A DNA stretch of 64,000 nt from the NCBI GenBank assembly GCA_026874595.1, contig CM049310.1, positions 80,963,056 through 81,027,055 on the forward strand. Reading direction: 5' to 3'. The stretch is from Sipunculus nudus (Eukaryota; Annelida; Sipuncula; Golfingiida; Sipunculidae). Positions 34,441 through 44,120 of the stretch are shown one piece after another (positions within the stretch are counted from its first letter, which is position 1; the number at the start of each line of letters is the position of its first letter). A model generated the notes under the pieces. That model made no database searches and was not told where the DNA came from. It saw only the letters and a program-made list of their open reading frames with translations. Made by a program: the position numbers and the translations under genes.

Positions 34441-36030
34441 CCCTGTTCAGCAGACAGCTGTAAGTGACAGCCTACAACAGCACTCTCGCTACAGGTCGAA
34501 ATTTGACCAGAGTAGATGGGGTAGAGCTTATCACATTTCACAGAAAGTAAAAATGCTGACTTCTCTATTATAAAAAGGACTGATTTACAAGCATGAACAG
34601 CTTTTTGCGAATTCTCTCTTTTTCTTGATTTACGTTAAAATATTTTATTAAGTGTTATTTTAGGGACTTTGACTGTGTGTCTGAAAACTACTGAACAAAG
34701 CAGAAAAGTAGTATTTTTACATGTCACGAGATTTGACGAGAATGACATCAAATCCTACTGGAAGTTGAAAACTAGATTTCTCTAGCATAAACACTCATTT
34801 AATCTCGTTTGACATCAGCTGTCGCGACATTTGACGAGACTTGCCGTTGAGTCACTGAAAGCTTATCAAATATTACCAAAAGCAGAAAACTAGTAACTCC
34901 CTAGCATAAAAAGTGGCCGATTTATTACCAAATCTGGCTTATTCTAGTTTGTCGCCAAATGTAACGAGATTTAACGAGATTTAATAAATACGTAACCGCA
35001 ATCACTGTTGAATGAGGCCACATGTCCTCAGAAAGAAACAACAAGGTTCCTTACTTCAGGTGCAGCCTTAAAACCTGTGACATTGTTCATAGTTATTGGG
35101 ATATCGCACAAGAAAGGTATTTAATAATTTTCGAGCTGCAGCTCATCCTGGTGGCAATGGCCGCATGGAAAAACAATACGTGTCTTTCTTGGCTATGCAT
35201 AATATTTTGACCAAATTTTGCAGACGTAGCCTTCAAACATGTCTGAGAAATTTGATGGGCAGACATAAAACTACGATAAACAATAAGTCGCCAGTCGGGC
35301 GCTGAAGACAATAACAACTATTGATATTTCTTGATAAAACATGATAGGCCCTCAAACTGAAACAAAAACGTGGAACTAACAACCGAAAGGGGTTCATATT
35401 AGGATGACCAGTGACTGTTTGGCATGAGTGATAAGGTATATGTTATGAGTTCCAAGCTTCCGGTAACAGACGTATAACGTGCGTGCATAACATTTCACCT
35501 GCTGATGCTGTGAGACGACTCGACGACCTCATATGACTCTGCTTGCGCTGCCCTTGCTTTGAAATTTTGTCCTACTTCAAATTCAAAATTGTTTACCAAT
35601 TTAGTAAGAATCATCGTTTTACATTTGGCATATACATGATAACTAAATGTTGTCATTAAGTCCTGATCACAAACACATTCAGGCACAATTCTGACTCGAC
35701 ATATTTTTATGTCCATGATGTTCACTATGTGAATACCTTCGCCATCGATGTATCTAGAAGCCCAAATACATAGTTGGAAAATGGTTTCTGTCACCAGAAG
35801 GCAAAACAGAATGATTTACAACAAATGATGAACATGAAAACTGGCCACACAACAGTGAAGAATTTTGTTAGTATAACGCAAATTTGTTAATATATTACTT
35901 TTAATGTGCTCTTGACTGCCAAGGTCACTACTGAGCAAACTTCAGAGGGTGATGAAGACCAAAGCCGGGATTGTAACAACCCTCCCCCCCACACACACAC
36001 ACACCCCGATTCTTTCCAGTGGCTGCGGCC

Positions 36031-36078
36031 ATGGTTCCCAGCCTGCCTTGCGCTACGTTCACGGAGGCTGGGAACCAT
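36031..36078. repeat. Perfect 14-bp stem-loop
   Basis: ATGGTTCCCAGCCT at 36031-36044 is the exact complement of AGGCTGGGAACCAT at 36065-36078, with a 20-base loop. It sits at the start of the LINE 3' fragment. Confidence 0.85.
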
Positions 36079-36205
36079 ACTAGCTGCTGCCCGGCTATGG
36101 AATAACCTGCCATATTACAAAAGGACAATTAACTGTCTCCCTCCCGTATTCAAAAATAAACTCAAAACAAATCTCTGTCCTCAACTATGCAGCGCCAATG
36201 AATGA
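36070..36205 (+). pseudogene. 3' end of a CR1/L2-like LINE ORF2
   Basis: The frame ending at 36205 reads AARLWNNLPYYKRTIN...FKNKLKTNL. This is the C-terminal signature of many CR1/L2-type reverse transcriptases (A-x-LWN-x-LP...F-x-x-x-LKT-x-L). Upstream sequence is not RT. A CATACATACATACA-type tail follows at 36230-36290, as expected for LINE 3' microsatellite tails. Confidence 0.65.
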
Positions 36206-36447
36206 CTCGTCAGATATCGGCGCCATGTATTATACATACATACATGCACACATACATACATATACATATACACAGGCATTCATACATACATTACCAAAAT
36301 TGTCTTTAAATCAGATGTTACCCAAAAAATAAATGTAATCCATCTTGTTGACAAACAAGAGCCTGAATATTATCGAGAAAAAAAACGTCAACAAGGAAAG
36401 CTGGAGTAACAACATTTTATCAGGCATAAATCAGTTTTGAATTATCA

Positions 36448-36489
<42 letters not shown>

Positions 36490-36690
36490 GATATTTTTAT
36501 TTATCATTTTCATTATTACTATAAACATCAAATCATAAATCGAATGTTATCGATAAGATATTATGTGATATTGCAAAGTGAATGCACATGAATAAATAAA
36601 CAAATACCTAATCTTTTGAAATTCTTTGATTATCAAGATACTTTGATACTATGCTTACAAATAGATTTTCTACAGATATCGGGTTTACAG
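36206..36690. other. Simple repeats downstream of the methyltransferase
   Basis: An (ACAT)n-like tract at 36232-36290 and (ATT)n at 36450-36489. No gene seen. Confidence 0.5.
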
Positions 36691-36693
36691 GAA

Positions 36694-36699
36694 TTTATT
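36694..36699 (-). terminator. Candidate poly(A) signal of the methyltransferase
   Basis: AATAAA on the minus strand, 28 bases past the TAA. Another copy lies at 36501-36496. Position alone supports the call. Confidence 0.4.
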
Positions 36700-36726
36700 A
36701 TGTTACATGTACCGTTTATATCAATT

Positions 36727-37605
36727 TTATATGACGTAATGGCCGACGGAGAACCCTCGCTGGTTGTCAGGTTTAAACATGCATTCAAATATGGCGGCCA
36801 CTTTCCCGCCATGTTTAGCCTCGTTCCAGGCCTTGCCCAGAACCTCCATGTAGTTATACATGTGACTCGGATAATCATCAAATATTAACAGGTGGTGACC
36901 TGGGTTGGCTAAAGCCATCATGTTTTTCAAGTCTGCCTTGGCTACATCGTAAGTATGTCCACCGTCTATCACAAGTAAATCACAAAGCACTTCCGGTCTG
37001 AGCTGGCGGAACAATGGAACAGTTAGTTTGGAATCTCCATACACGATGGTGAAGCGATCTTTGTATTCTGCTTTAAAGTACTGCGCCATTTTTCTGGTAT
37101 ACGGGTACTGTCCCAAATCGAAGGAGTACACTTTATTGCTTGGTTTAGCTGATAGAAACTGGAAGGCGCTATGACCACCATTAAATCCAATTTCACAAAT
37201 GTTTTTTACAAAACCCATCTGTGCCAGCGCAAAATATAAATGCCACTGTCCCATCAACTCTCCCACGTGACCTTCAAAACGCTTTTCGCCCTTCAAAACA
37301 TTCTGAAACATATTATTAAATATCGTATATTTTTCTTGATATTCTCTGGTATAATTAAGCTTTTTGGAACCAGTAAGAAGTGAGTTACAATTTGTGGCAT
37401 CTGCTGGCATTATATCTCGAATATGCTCCCAGATTATGTTTGTATTTGGCTGGGCAATCCTGAGATCACGCGTATCCACGGAATGGACGGATACTGTCCA
37501 TGAGTAGCCACCTAGAAACACAGTGACCATAAACAGGGACGCTATGACAGTCTTTTTATGTAGAAACGCCGCAAAGGCGTGAAGCGTTCGGCTGTGTCGT
37601 TCCAT
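36727..37605 (-). CDS. Membrane-anchored class I SAM-dependent methyltransferase
   Basis: A 292-residue intronless frame from an ATG at 37605 to a TAA at 36727-36729. The frame stays open two codons farther up (GTG at 37611), but the ATG is preferred. Residues 17-40 form a single hydrophobic segment after a short basic N-terminus, a type II (Golgi/ER-like) signal anchor. The catalytic domain spans about 130-280. Motif I is E138-I-G-F-N-G-G-H-S, for SAM glycine-loop binding. An acidic residue for the ribose is at D163 (VYSFDLG), then GDS (190-192), and DLLVIDGGHTYD (209-220) with D214 and H217. DD at 243-244 may contribute to the active site or metal binding. It is close in layout to the Methyltransf_24-type O-methyltransferase group. 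The substrate, perhaps a glycan or lipid, is unknown. There is no operon context; the flanks are repeats. Confidence 0.9.
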   Translation of the reverse strand: MERHSRTLHAFAAFLHKKTVIASLFMVTVFLGGYSWTVSVHSVDTRDLRIAQPNTNIIWEHIRDIMPADATNCNSLLTGSKKLNYTREYQEKYTIFNNMFQNVLKGEKRFEGHVGELMGQWHLYFALAQMGFVKNICEIGFNGGHSAFQFLSAKPSNKVYSFDLGQYPYTRKMAQYFKAEYKDRFTIVYGDSKLTVPLFRQLRPEVLCDLLVIDGGHTYDVAKADLKNMMALANPGHHLLIFDDYPSHMYNYMEVLGKAWNEAKHGGKVAAIFECMFKPDNQRGFSVGHYVI

Positions 37606-37697
37606 TTCCACATCTAGTATATCAAACTCGATTCACTGCCGTGCGCTGGCATAATTTTAGGCTACTGCTTGCTTTGTTGTTCAATGGACTCTCGTCT
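37606..37697 (-). promoter_or_regulatory. Candidate 5'UTR segment and splice acceptor of the methyltransferase
   Basis: The minus strand has GTGACCTCTTTTACAG, with the AG at 37697-37696 and a pyrimidine-rich run before it. This gives a 5'UTR of about 90 bases between acceptor and ATG. The upstream exon is not located. Confidence 0.5.
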
Positions 37698-37699
37698 GT

Positions 37700-38030
37700 A
37701 AAAGAGGTCACATGAATCAATTATTTCATATTTTCATAAATTATTTAGCGAAGTGAATGAAATTTGAATGAGTGCATGACACCATTGTAATGAATAAACA
37801 TGAACGTTGCATTTAATCAGTATATTAAATCTAAGTGATGATTAGGCCGTTAGAAAATATACATGCCACTTATATTTGTATAGTAGAACGTTTGTAATCC
37901 CCCTCTAATGACGCCCCTATACGTGATTCCTGACAGTGTATATATAGAATAATTTTGTCTATATACATGTTATTATTATTATATTAATTGCCCTTTACCT
38001 CTATTTGATCAAGCTTTGGGGTAACCGGAT
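37700..38030. other. Interval upstream of the methyltransferase exon
   Basis: AT-rich. Holds no recognisable repeat or frame; it would be intron or promoter DNA. Confidence 0.4.
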
Positions 38031-38617
38031 TGGCAAAAATTCAATCCAAAAGTTGTTTTAAATCCATAATAGTCCATTAAAGTATCCCTTATTTTAAATC
38101 AGTTACAGTGTTCTTTCTGATGGTATAAATATTTTGAAAATATCATTAATTTTCATATGATTTTTTCCCTCATATTTTAAAAAGTACACTATTTTAAGCA
38201 ACCAGTAACAACTAGCAACTTTTTAACAAGTACCTTTAACATACATGACAACATCTCAATAGTGTATTTTTGATTTTCCTCTATAGTACCTCTATATCCC
38301 TTTAAACTGAATTTTCATCTTTTTCATCAAATTTAAAGTTTCGTTTTTTTTTAAAACAAGAATGACACAGTAGAGGAAAAACAAAAAAGTAATGAGATAT
38401 TGACATGAAGTTTTATATCGGTAAGCGGCTACTGAGTGTTTAAAATAAATTCCTTTAAAATGTAGCAAATCATGTTAAAATTAATGATAATGGTACTTTA
38501 AATTTAAATATTTATATGTATCAAGGAGGAAGAACACTGTGTCAAATTTAAAATGATGTATACCTTGTGGGGTCTATTATGAATTTTAAACAACTTTTGG
38601 ACGGATTTTATATGTAG
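38031..38617. mobile_element. 590-bp foldback element, near-complete palindrome
   Basis: The left part (38031-38300) and right part (38350-38617) are imperfect reverse complements. At the tips CCAAAAGTTGTTTTAAAT pairs with CAACTTTTGG-type sequence. Inner matches include ACAGTGTTCTTTCTGATGG with its counterpart and TATCATTAATTTTCATATGA. The loop is only tens of bases. No reading frame exists. Confidence 0.78.
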
Positions 38618-38729
38618 GGTTTTATGCCTCTCCTTCAACCTAAAACCAGTGTTTCGTTCAAGTTCCCTCGATCATGTCCCTTTGCCGTACATGCGCAGGA
38701 TCGGACCTCTGTTCACACAGTTTTATATA

Positions 38730-38734
38730 TATTT

Positions 38735-38783
<49 letters not shown>

Positions 38784-38822
38784 TATATGTACATTTTATA
38801 CCCCCCCCCCCAAAAAAAAATT
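38730..38822. repeat. (CA)n(TA)n microsatellite with C and A runs
   Basis: (CA)n at 38735-38752, (TA)n to 38780, a C run at 38801-38811 and a poly-A run following. Simple sequence only. Confidence 0.85.
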
Positions 38823-39124
38823 TAATTAACTTAAATTAATTAACTGATTATAATCATTCGGGTTTCTTCCTGGTGGAATAGACCAACCACGGTCAGCGTT
38901 GTCAAGGCAACACGATAGGGGTTAAGGACTTATATCTCGATCTCTTTTGAGGACATCCAATAGTAAAAATTTCTCCTTTACAATGTTTGAAACCGCAGGT
39001 CAGAATATAAGTTCATCGATTGTACCAATAGATCAGGATGTCATCAGAATCGGTCAAGCCATGCATCACAAAGTTAATACTAGTAAATCACCAACTTACG
39101 CACCGTGACCTGTTGACTCGGGAT

Positions 39125-39520
39125 GAAATCAAAATAATATTTCCTTCAAGATATACAAGATCCCAGAGTACACATGGTCCCCTATTGGTACAATTCAGCT
39201 GGTGAAAAGGTTTAAAGGACAGAAAAGGGTCTCCTTTGACATAGCCCCATATCCACAGATACACGGATGGACACAATATATATAGCTAATAAAGGAACTA
39301 TGTAACTTTATATAGGCATTTGGGTATTTTGAATAGGGATATGATAAATTAGAATTTCCTTCAACGCCCATGACCCTGCGGCGGACAATGGTCCCCTTTT
39401 GGGACCATTCAGTCTATGAAGAATTTACAAAAGCTGTCAGGGGTATCCTTTGATAAAGCCCCCTCCATCAGCTATGAGGATGCGTAGAATATAATAGACT
39501 ATTAAAGGACTCGCTAACCA
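39125..39520 (+). repeat. Diverged tandem duplication of about 220 bp
   Basis: Unit 1 has ATTTCCTTCAAG, CATGGTCCCCTATTGGTAC, GGGTCTCCTTTGACATAGCC and AATAAAGGAACT. Unit 2, from about 39345, has ATTTCCTTCAACG, AATGGTCCCCTTTTGGGAC, GGGGTATCCTTTGATAAAGCC and ATTAAAGGACTC. No coding potential. Confidence 0.65.
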
Positions 39521-39594
39521 GGTACTAAGGACAGATGTAGACTGAGAACGTATATCCTCTTCTCGGGAATATAAGTGCAAGATATGCACTAAAT

Positions 39595-39850
39595 CATAAG
39601 CAAGGTTCGCATTTGACCAGGGTAAAACCTATGTGTTACCAAACCAAGTGGGTAAAACCTGGATAAAAATGACCACATCAACCCTGCCTAAAAGAAACCG
39701 TTTACCACTGATGCCTTTACGCATGAGTGGCTATGCAGAGCACTTCACCCTAATCAATAGGAATGGATGCAAAATACCTGGGTAAAACCTATTTTACCCG
39801 ACTGTAGCCTGGGTTTTACCTTGATGTTGGGAAAACCTGCGAATCCTTAT
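39595..39850. repeat. Cluster of GGGTAAAACCT words
   Basis: GGGTAAAACC occurs at about 39620, 39650 and 39780, and its reverse complement (GGGTTTTACC) at about 39811. CCTATTTTACCCG lies between. It looks like a small decayed inverted-repeat element about 240 bp long. Confidence 0.5.
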
Positions 39851-40194
39851 TATAAGGTGAAAATATTACATTTTAAGGGTGAAAATCACTTTTTACACTA
39901 ACTGTACTAAAATGTGTTTATCAAATATTCTTATATCATATTCAGTTGTATCAAGTACGTTAACAGAAGGATATATTCGAACTGCAATTAAGATGCGACA
40001 AGCGCATTACCCTACAGTATGTCTTTTGCTAGGAGACCGACAACAATACCGGTCCATTTTATTTTGTTGTTGCAAGATTGTGGCATCTCCATACTATCAA
40101 GTCTGTGCTACGCTTTCACAGACTTTGATACAGCGAGCCTCTCTGGTGCCTATTTCATGAATAATGAACAAGACAACTGAACCATATATATGGT

Positions 40195-40575
40195 TTTGTG
40201 TGTTTGTATATGTGTGTGTATGTATATGTGTGCGTTTGTATATGTGCGTGTTTGTGTATGTGTGTTTGTTGACAACATAACTGCCGTAATCATGAACGGA
40301 AACCCATGACATTTTCAGGGCATTTCTGGAATGGGCCAATGAATAGTCGATTAGATTTTTGGTGTGGGGTCGGTTCATGATCCTGTTCAAGGTTGAGTCA
40401 TATATACACGGTTGGGAACCAGAGAATATGGGCCGAATAAGTGAATACTAGCACTTGTTCAGAAAATATGCTCTATTGAACCTGGTAATATGCGCAAATA
40501 TGTTGATAAAAACAGGGCCGCTCACATGGAAAATAAGGAGTGCCCATATGGCGGAGGCCTGCATTTCTGAGAATG
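40195..40575 (+). repeat. R1 dispersed repeat, copy e
   Basis: TG-rich tract, then GTTGACAACATAACTGCCGT, TTTCAGGGCATTTCTGGAAT, GTCGATTAGATTTTTGGTGT, TATGGGCCGAATAAGTGAAT and the terminal ATGGCGGAGGCCTGCATTTC. Near full length and opposite in orientation to copies a-c. Confidence 0.72.
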
Positions 40576-40758
40576 TATATTTCTAGTATTATTTATAATT
40601 TCAATGTTTTGCCTTTGACCAGACATGCATAGCGTATATGAAAGTTCACTCTGGTATCATGTATAGACCTAGAGTGTCGGCATGGATGGGATGTCTTATT
40701 CGCAAAGGTTTTCTTTGTGCGATAAATTATCCTCACGAATAAAAGGGCAGACACATTT

Positions 40759-40977
40759 ATGCCAGAGAAGTCCCATGAGGTATATTTTATTGGCATTTTA
40801 CTTTAAACATACACACAATGTGGTAATTGAACAAAATTATCGCCTGAAGTGTTACAATAATGATTATATGCCAAGGAAGTCCCAGGAGGTATTTTTGTAT
40901 TGATTTGTTTCACTTTTAGTTTTTAAATACACAAAACGTGGTTATTGAACCTAATTATCACCAAAAGTGTTACATAT
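40759..40977 (+). repeat. 109-bp tandem duplication
   Basis: ATGCCAGAGAAGTCCCATGA at 40759 and ATGCCAAGGAAGTCCCAGGA at 40868 start two related units. Both carry a TTTTAAAYACACACAA-type part, TGGTNATTGAAC, ATTATC and AAGTGTTACA. Confidence 0.7.
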
Positions 40978-40999
40978 GCGAGAATGCTAATTAAGTTAT

Positions 41000-41381
41000 C
41001 ACATAATATATAGCCATATAAAAGACAACTTGTGAGATTAATTGATGTCCTGATTGTAAATGGCACTGGGTCGGACAGGGGATGATTTATTCAGAACGGG
41101 TCACGTGACCTCATTTTATAGGCCAATCTCTCCAGGTCACTGACACCACACAATATGTCAAAGTGCCAACACGGGCTGCTAAGCCAAGGCAGCTGAGCGG
41201 AAAGATAAAGCGATATGAAGTCGGATGCCTCTACACAACTTAATTGATTTAACAATAGTTCCTCGTGATGTCACTATAATATGGATGGAGTTACAAGTTG
41301 TATCAGAGATCTTGCGTGTATGACGTTTTCATTTTAGTTTTGTGGATTATTTATATTAAATAGGCTGATTTATCGCCCACT

Positions 41382-41432
<51 letters not shown>

Positions 41433-43480
41433 GAGGGAGAGAGAGAGAGTGAGAGAGAGAGAAAGAAAGAGAAAAGGAGAAAAGAGATAAGATTAGCTAA
41501 AGAGATTAATGGAATAAAATCAGCTTATCTACGTATATATTTGCTAAGTCGCGCACATATGTGGCATGTATCCGCTTATACATGGTGGTACAATTGGATA
41601 ACACGTTCTGCTTAAATTTGCTTTGGTTCAAGTAATCTGCAATTAAGCAATTTTTCTTACACCTGTTACAAAGACAACTTCCTTAAAGTAAAAAAAAAAT
41701 AATGTCATAGCAATCTACTCACCGTACGATGATCTTCAAAGCAAGGAGGCAAAAAACCACCTGCGCGCCGGCGTGTTTGTTTCAGCAGACGACATGGTCT
41801 TGACTTCGGGAATGTCAGCAGACGGTCTCTGGTTGGTGATTGATAGGTTAAGCCGACATGCTCACAAAATGTAACGCCTGTACTTGAAACAACCCGGTGG
41901 TTTTAGGGCATATAAAATAAATGGATTTTCAGAAAGTTAAAGTCATATAAACATGAACTCAGCGGCATACATCACTGGACAGAGACCGACGCTTGGCAGG
42001 TATACAGAACAGACGATGAGCTATACGCTCCACGCTCAGTGGGCAGACCAACAGAGCTCTCGCGCCACACATGCCCTGAGTTTTAATGACTGGGCACGGT
42101 CCACTGTCACGTTGGGAGGTAAAGGTTTTCCCGCGGGCTGTGTATGCCTTCTGGTTCTATACAAAGTGGATTGGTCTGTGATTATCACACACCGATCACT
42201 TCAAAGCATTTTCATACGCTAAACTAAAGGATGTTAGGATTCTAGTGACCATGACACGTTAATAATTACATTAGACGTAGCTGAGTTTCATTATTTTACT
42301 TCATATCAAGGCCAAGCATGAACATGTGCATTTCAGTTGGCTATCTTGGGAATAATCTGATTTAACTGGCCACCATTAACATCTGGACGAAATTTATATT
42401 TAGAGTCACACTTTTTGCTGGTGAAAATCGTATTCTTCCAAGCATTGAACCTTAAACTGTCGTATTACAAATCAAATGATGCGATTTAAATGAAATGGTA
42501 TCATGTTAAACAATCATGGAAAGAAAATACTAGTATTGGAACTCATTTTCGAACCCTGGCAACAGGAACACGGTGTGACGCATTTTTTGAATCTGATGAT
42601 TGAAGTAAATGAACAGCATTTTGCCAAATAGCATATACACTCTATTGCATGTTTATTGTGTGTGTGTGTGTGCTGGGTGGGGGGGGGGGGGGGTAATGAT
42701 TCCTGACCCATTTATTGTGCAATCTCCCATTTCCATAGTATAGACAATAAAACAATTATAAAAATGAGAAATGAAACCTGTAATATGAACCATTTCCTGC
42801 AATTAAGCAATTGATTTTAAAGTCGTTTTTGCAATTTATAAATAAGGTTATGGCAGACATTACGAAGATGGCATGATCAATATAGTAGTGATTCAGTAAA
42901 TTAGTGACATTAGGTTACATAATATGATCTTGTCACCAATATTTAATTTTTAAGGCGACCCCCCTCCCCTTGTCTCCTATTACTGCAAAATACGAAAAGC
43001 TGAATTTTTCACGATTTATTCATCATAAACATAACCGGTATGTATGTTTAGTTCCTGAAACACTTCTCTCTTAAAGGAGAACCGTTTATTGTACAAAACA
43101 AATACTAAAATATTTATTTATTACGTTTGCATTATTTGTTGATTGGCTTTTTAAATTGTATTATAATAAATAATTCTTCTTAAGAATTATAAAAGACATC
43201 CCAACGTATTCGCCTCCTTTGTGCGCGGACTTGTACCCGGGTCAATTTGTGTGTACATCATGTGTTCATGTGATCTCAGTGTTTATGACTGAATGGGGAC
43301 AATTCTATACACGTGCCCTGTTGCGTCCTATGTTTTCTATTTGCGGTCATGGGAGAACAGCTACAGCTTTTTGTTGGCAGATATGTATCTTTAGCCGCTT
43401 GGGTTTATGTTTATATTGAGCAGTGAATCCCGATGCACAGGAGATAAAGAGGGTTCATAAAAAACGTGACTTCAGCGGAT
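41000..43480. other. Long interval without a supported gene
   Basis: (GT)n(GA)n microsatellite at 41381-41465; a GT tract and G run at 42657-42693. Open frames such as 41953-42222 and 43219-43419 show no domain, signal or motif. No repeat family is recognised. Confidence 0.45.
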
Positions 43481-43490
43481 GTCGGGCGTG

Positions 43491-43688
43491 CTGGACCATA
43501 CACAATTATACCTCTGTAACCTTTTTCTCTTGTTAATCACTATAGTTGTCTCATGGTTCGTGTACAAACGCATGCCAAGATATACGTGCGGTATATATAT
43601 GATATTTATTTTATCGGTACACCCGGGGATAACTGAACTACATCAACACACTCATAAAACATATCAGATTTTGTACTCGGACTTGTAA
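43491..43688 (+). other. Conserved 54-codon block, copy 1 (possible membrane peptide)
   Basis: Within an open frame from an ATG at 43479 to a TAA at 43686. Residues FLLLITIVVSWFVY form a hydrophobic stretch. KRMPRYTCGIYMI and then HPGITELHQHT follow. The 162 bases 43491-43652 align without a gap to 55356-55517 on the other strand. Whether it is a coding exon is uncertain. The KRM-x-R-x-x-x-G pattern loosely recalls ICL1 of the receptors here, but the sequence then diverges. Confidence 0.4.
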
Positions 43689-43954
43689 TTGGACTCGCAG
43701 GTAAGTACTCGAGAAATCATGTCGAGTCCATCTCGAGTCCAATGGAAAAAAAAATATTTGTAACATATAATAAAGAATTATGAACAAGTTCGAACTACTA
43801 ACAGAATATTACAAAATAATAATAGTACATATACCAACATTTGCACCGCAGTCGTAAGCTATCACTGTGTTTACTGTAGCTATTACACACGCTTTTTATC
43901 TTAATGTTAAATTTCATTAATCTCACAAGATTACGATGAAACATGTGTAATAAG

Positions 43955-44050
43955 ACCGCCAGTGGAACTGGCTAAAACTGGTCTTAATTCACAGGTGGTC
44001 TTAATAGACAGGTGGTCATATTGGATAGGTGGCCTTATAGGCAGGTTCCA

Positions 44051-44088
<38 letters not shown>

Positions 44089-44120
44089 TATATATAAATA
44101 TATATATTTATATATATTAT
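43955..44120 (+). repeat. 17-bp GGTGGTCTTAATAGACA-like repeats and a (TA)n tract
   Basis: Four short direct repeats (CAGGTGGTCTTAATA, CAGGTGGTCATATTG, TAGGTGGCCTTATAG and the first GGTCTTAATTCA) lie at about 43980-44045, ahead of an interrupted (TA)n tract at 44053-44120. Confidence 0.7.

Larger units (their letters stand above)
32498..35570 (+). repeat. Triplicated unit, copy C, expanded internally
   Basis: Shares its start and end with copy B (TATTTACACAAAAAGGG at about 32583, CACACCTGGTTAACACA at about 32741, GGCAATGGCCGCATGG at about 35151, TTCACCTGCTGATGCTGTG at about 35492). It is longer because it contains about four copies of a 225-bp subunit (33028-34440) and a 334-bp MITE. The frames at 32237-35305 are scattered and unsupported. 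Confidence 0.7.

Noticed and set aside
35906-36205. 99-residue frame as an intact small gene
   Set aside because: Only the last third resembles protein, and that part is a LINE C-terminus; the start is a (CA)n tract and a hairpin.
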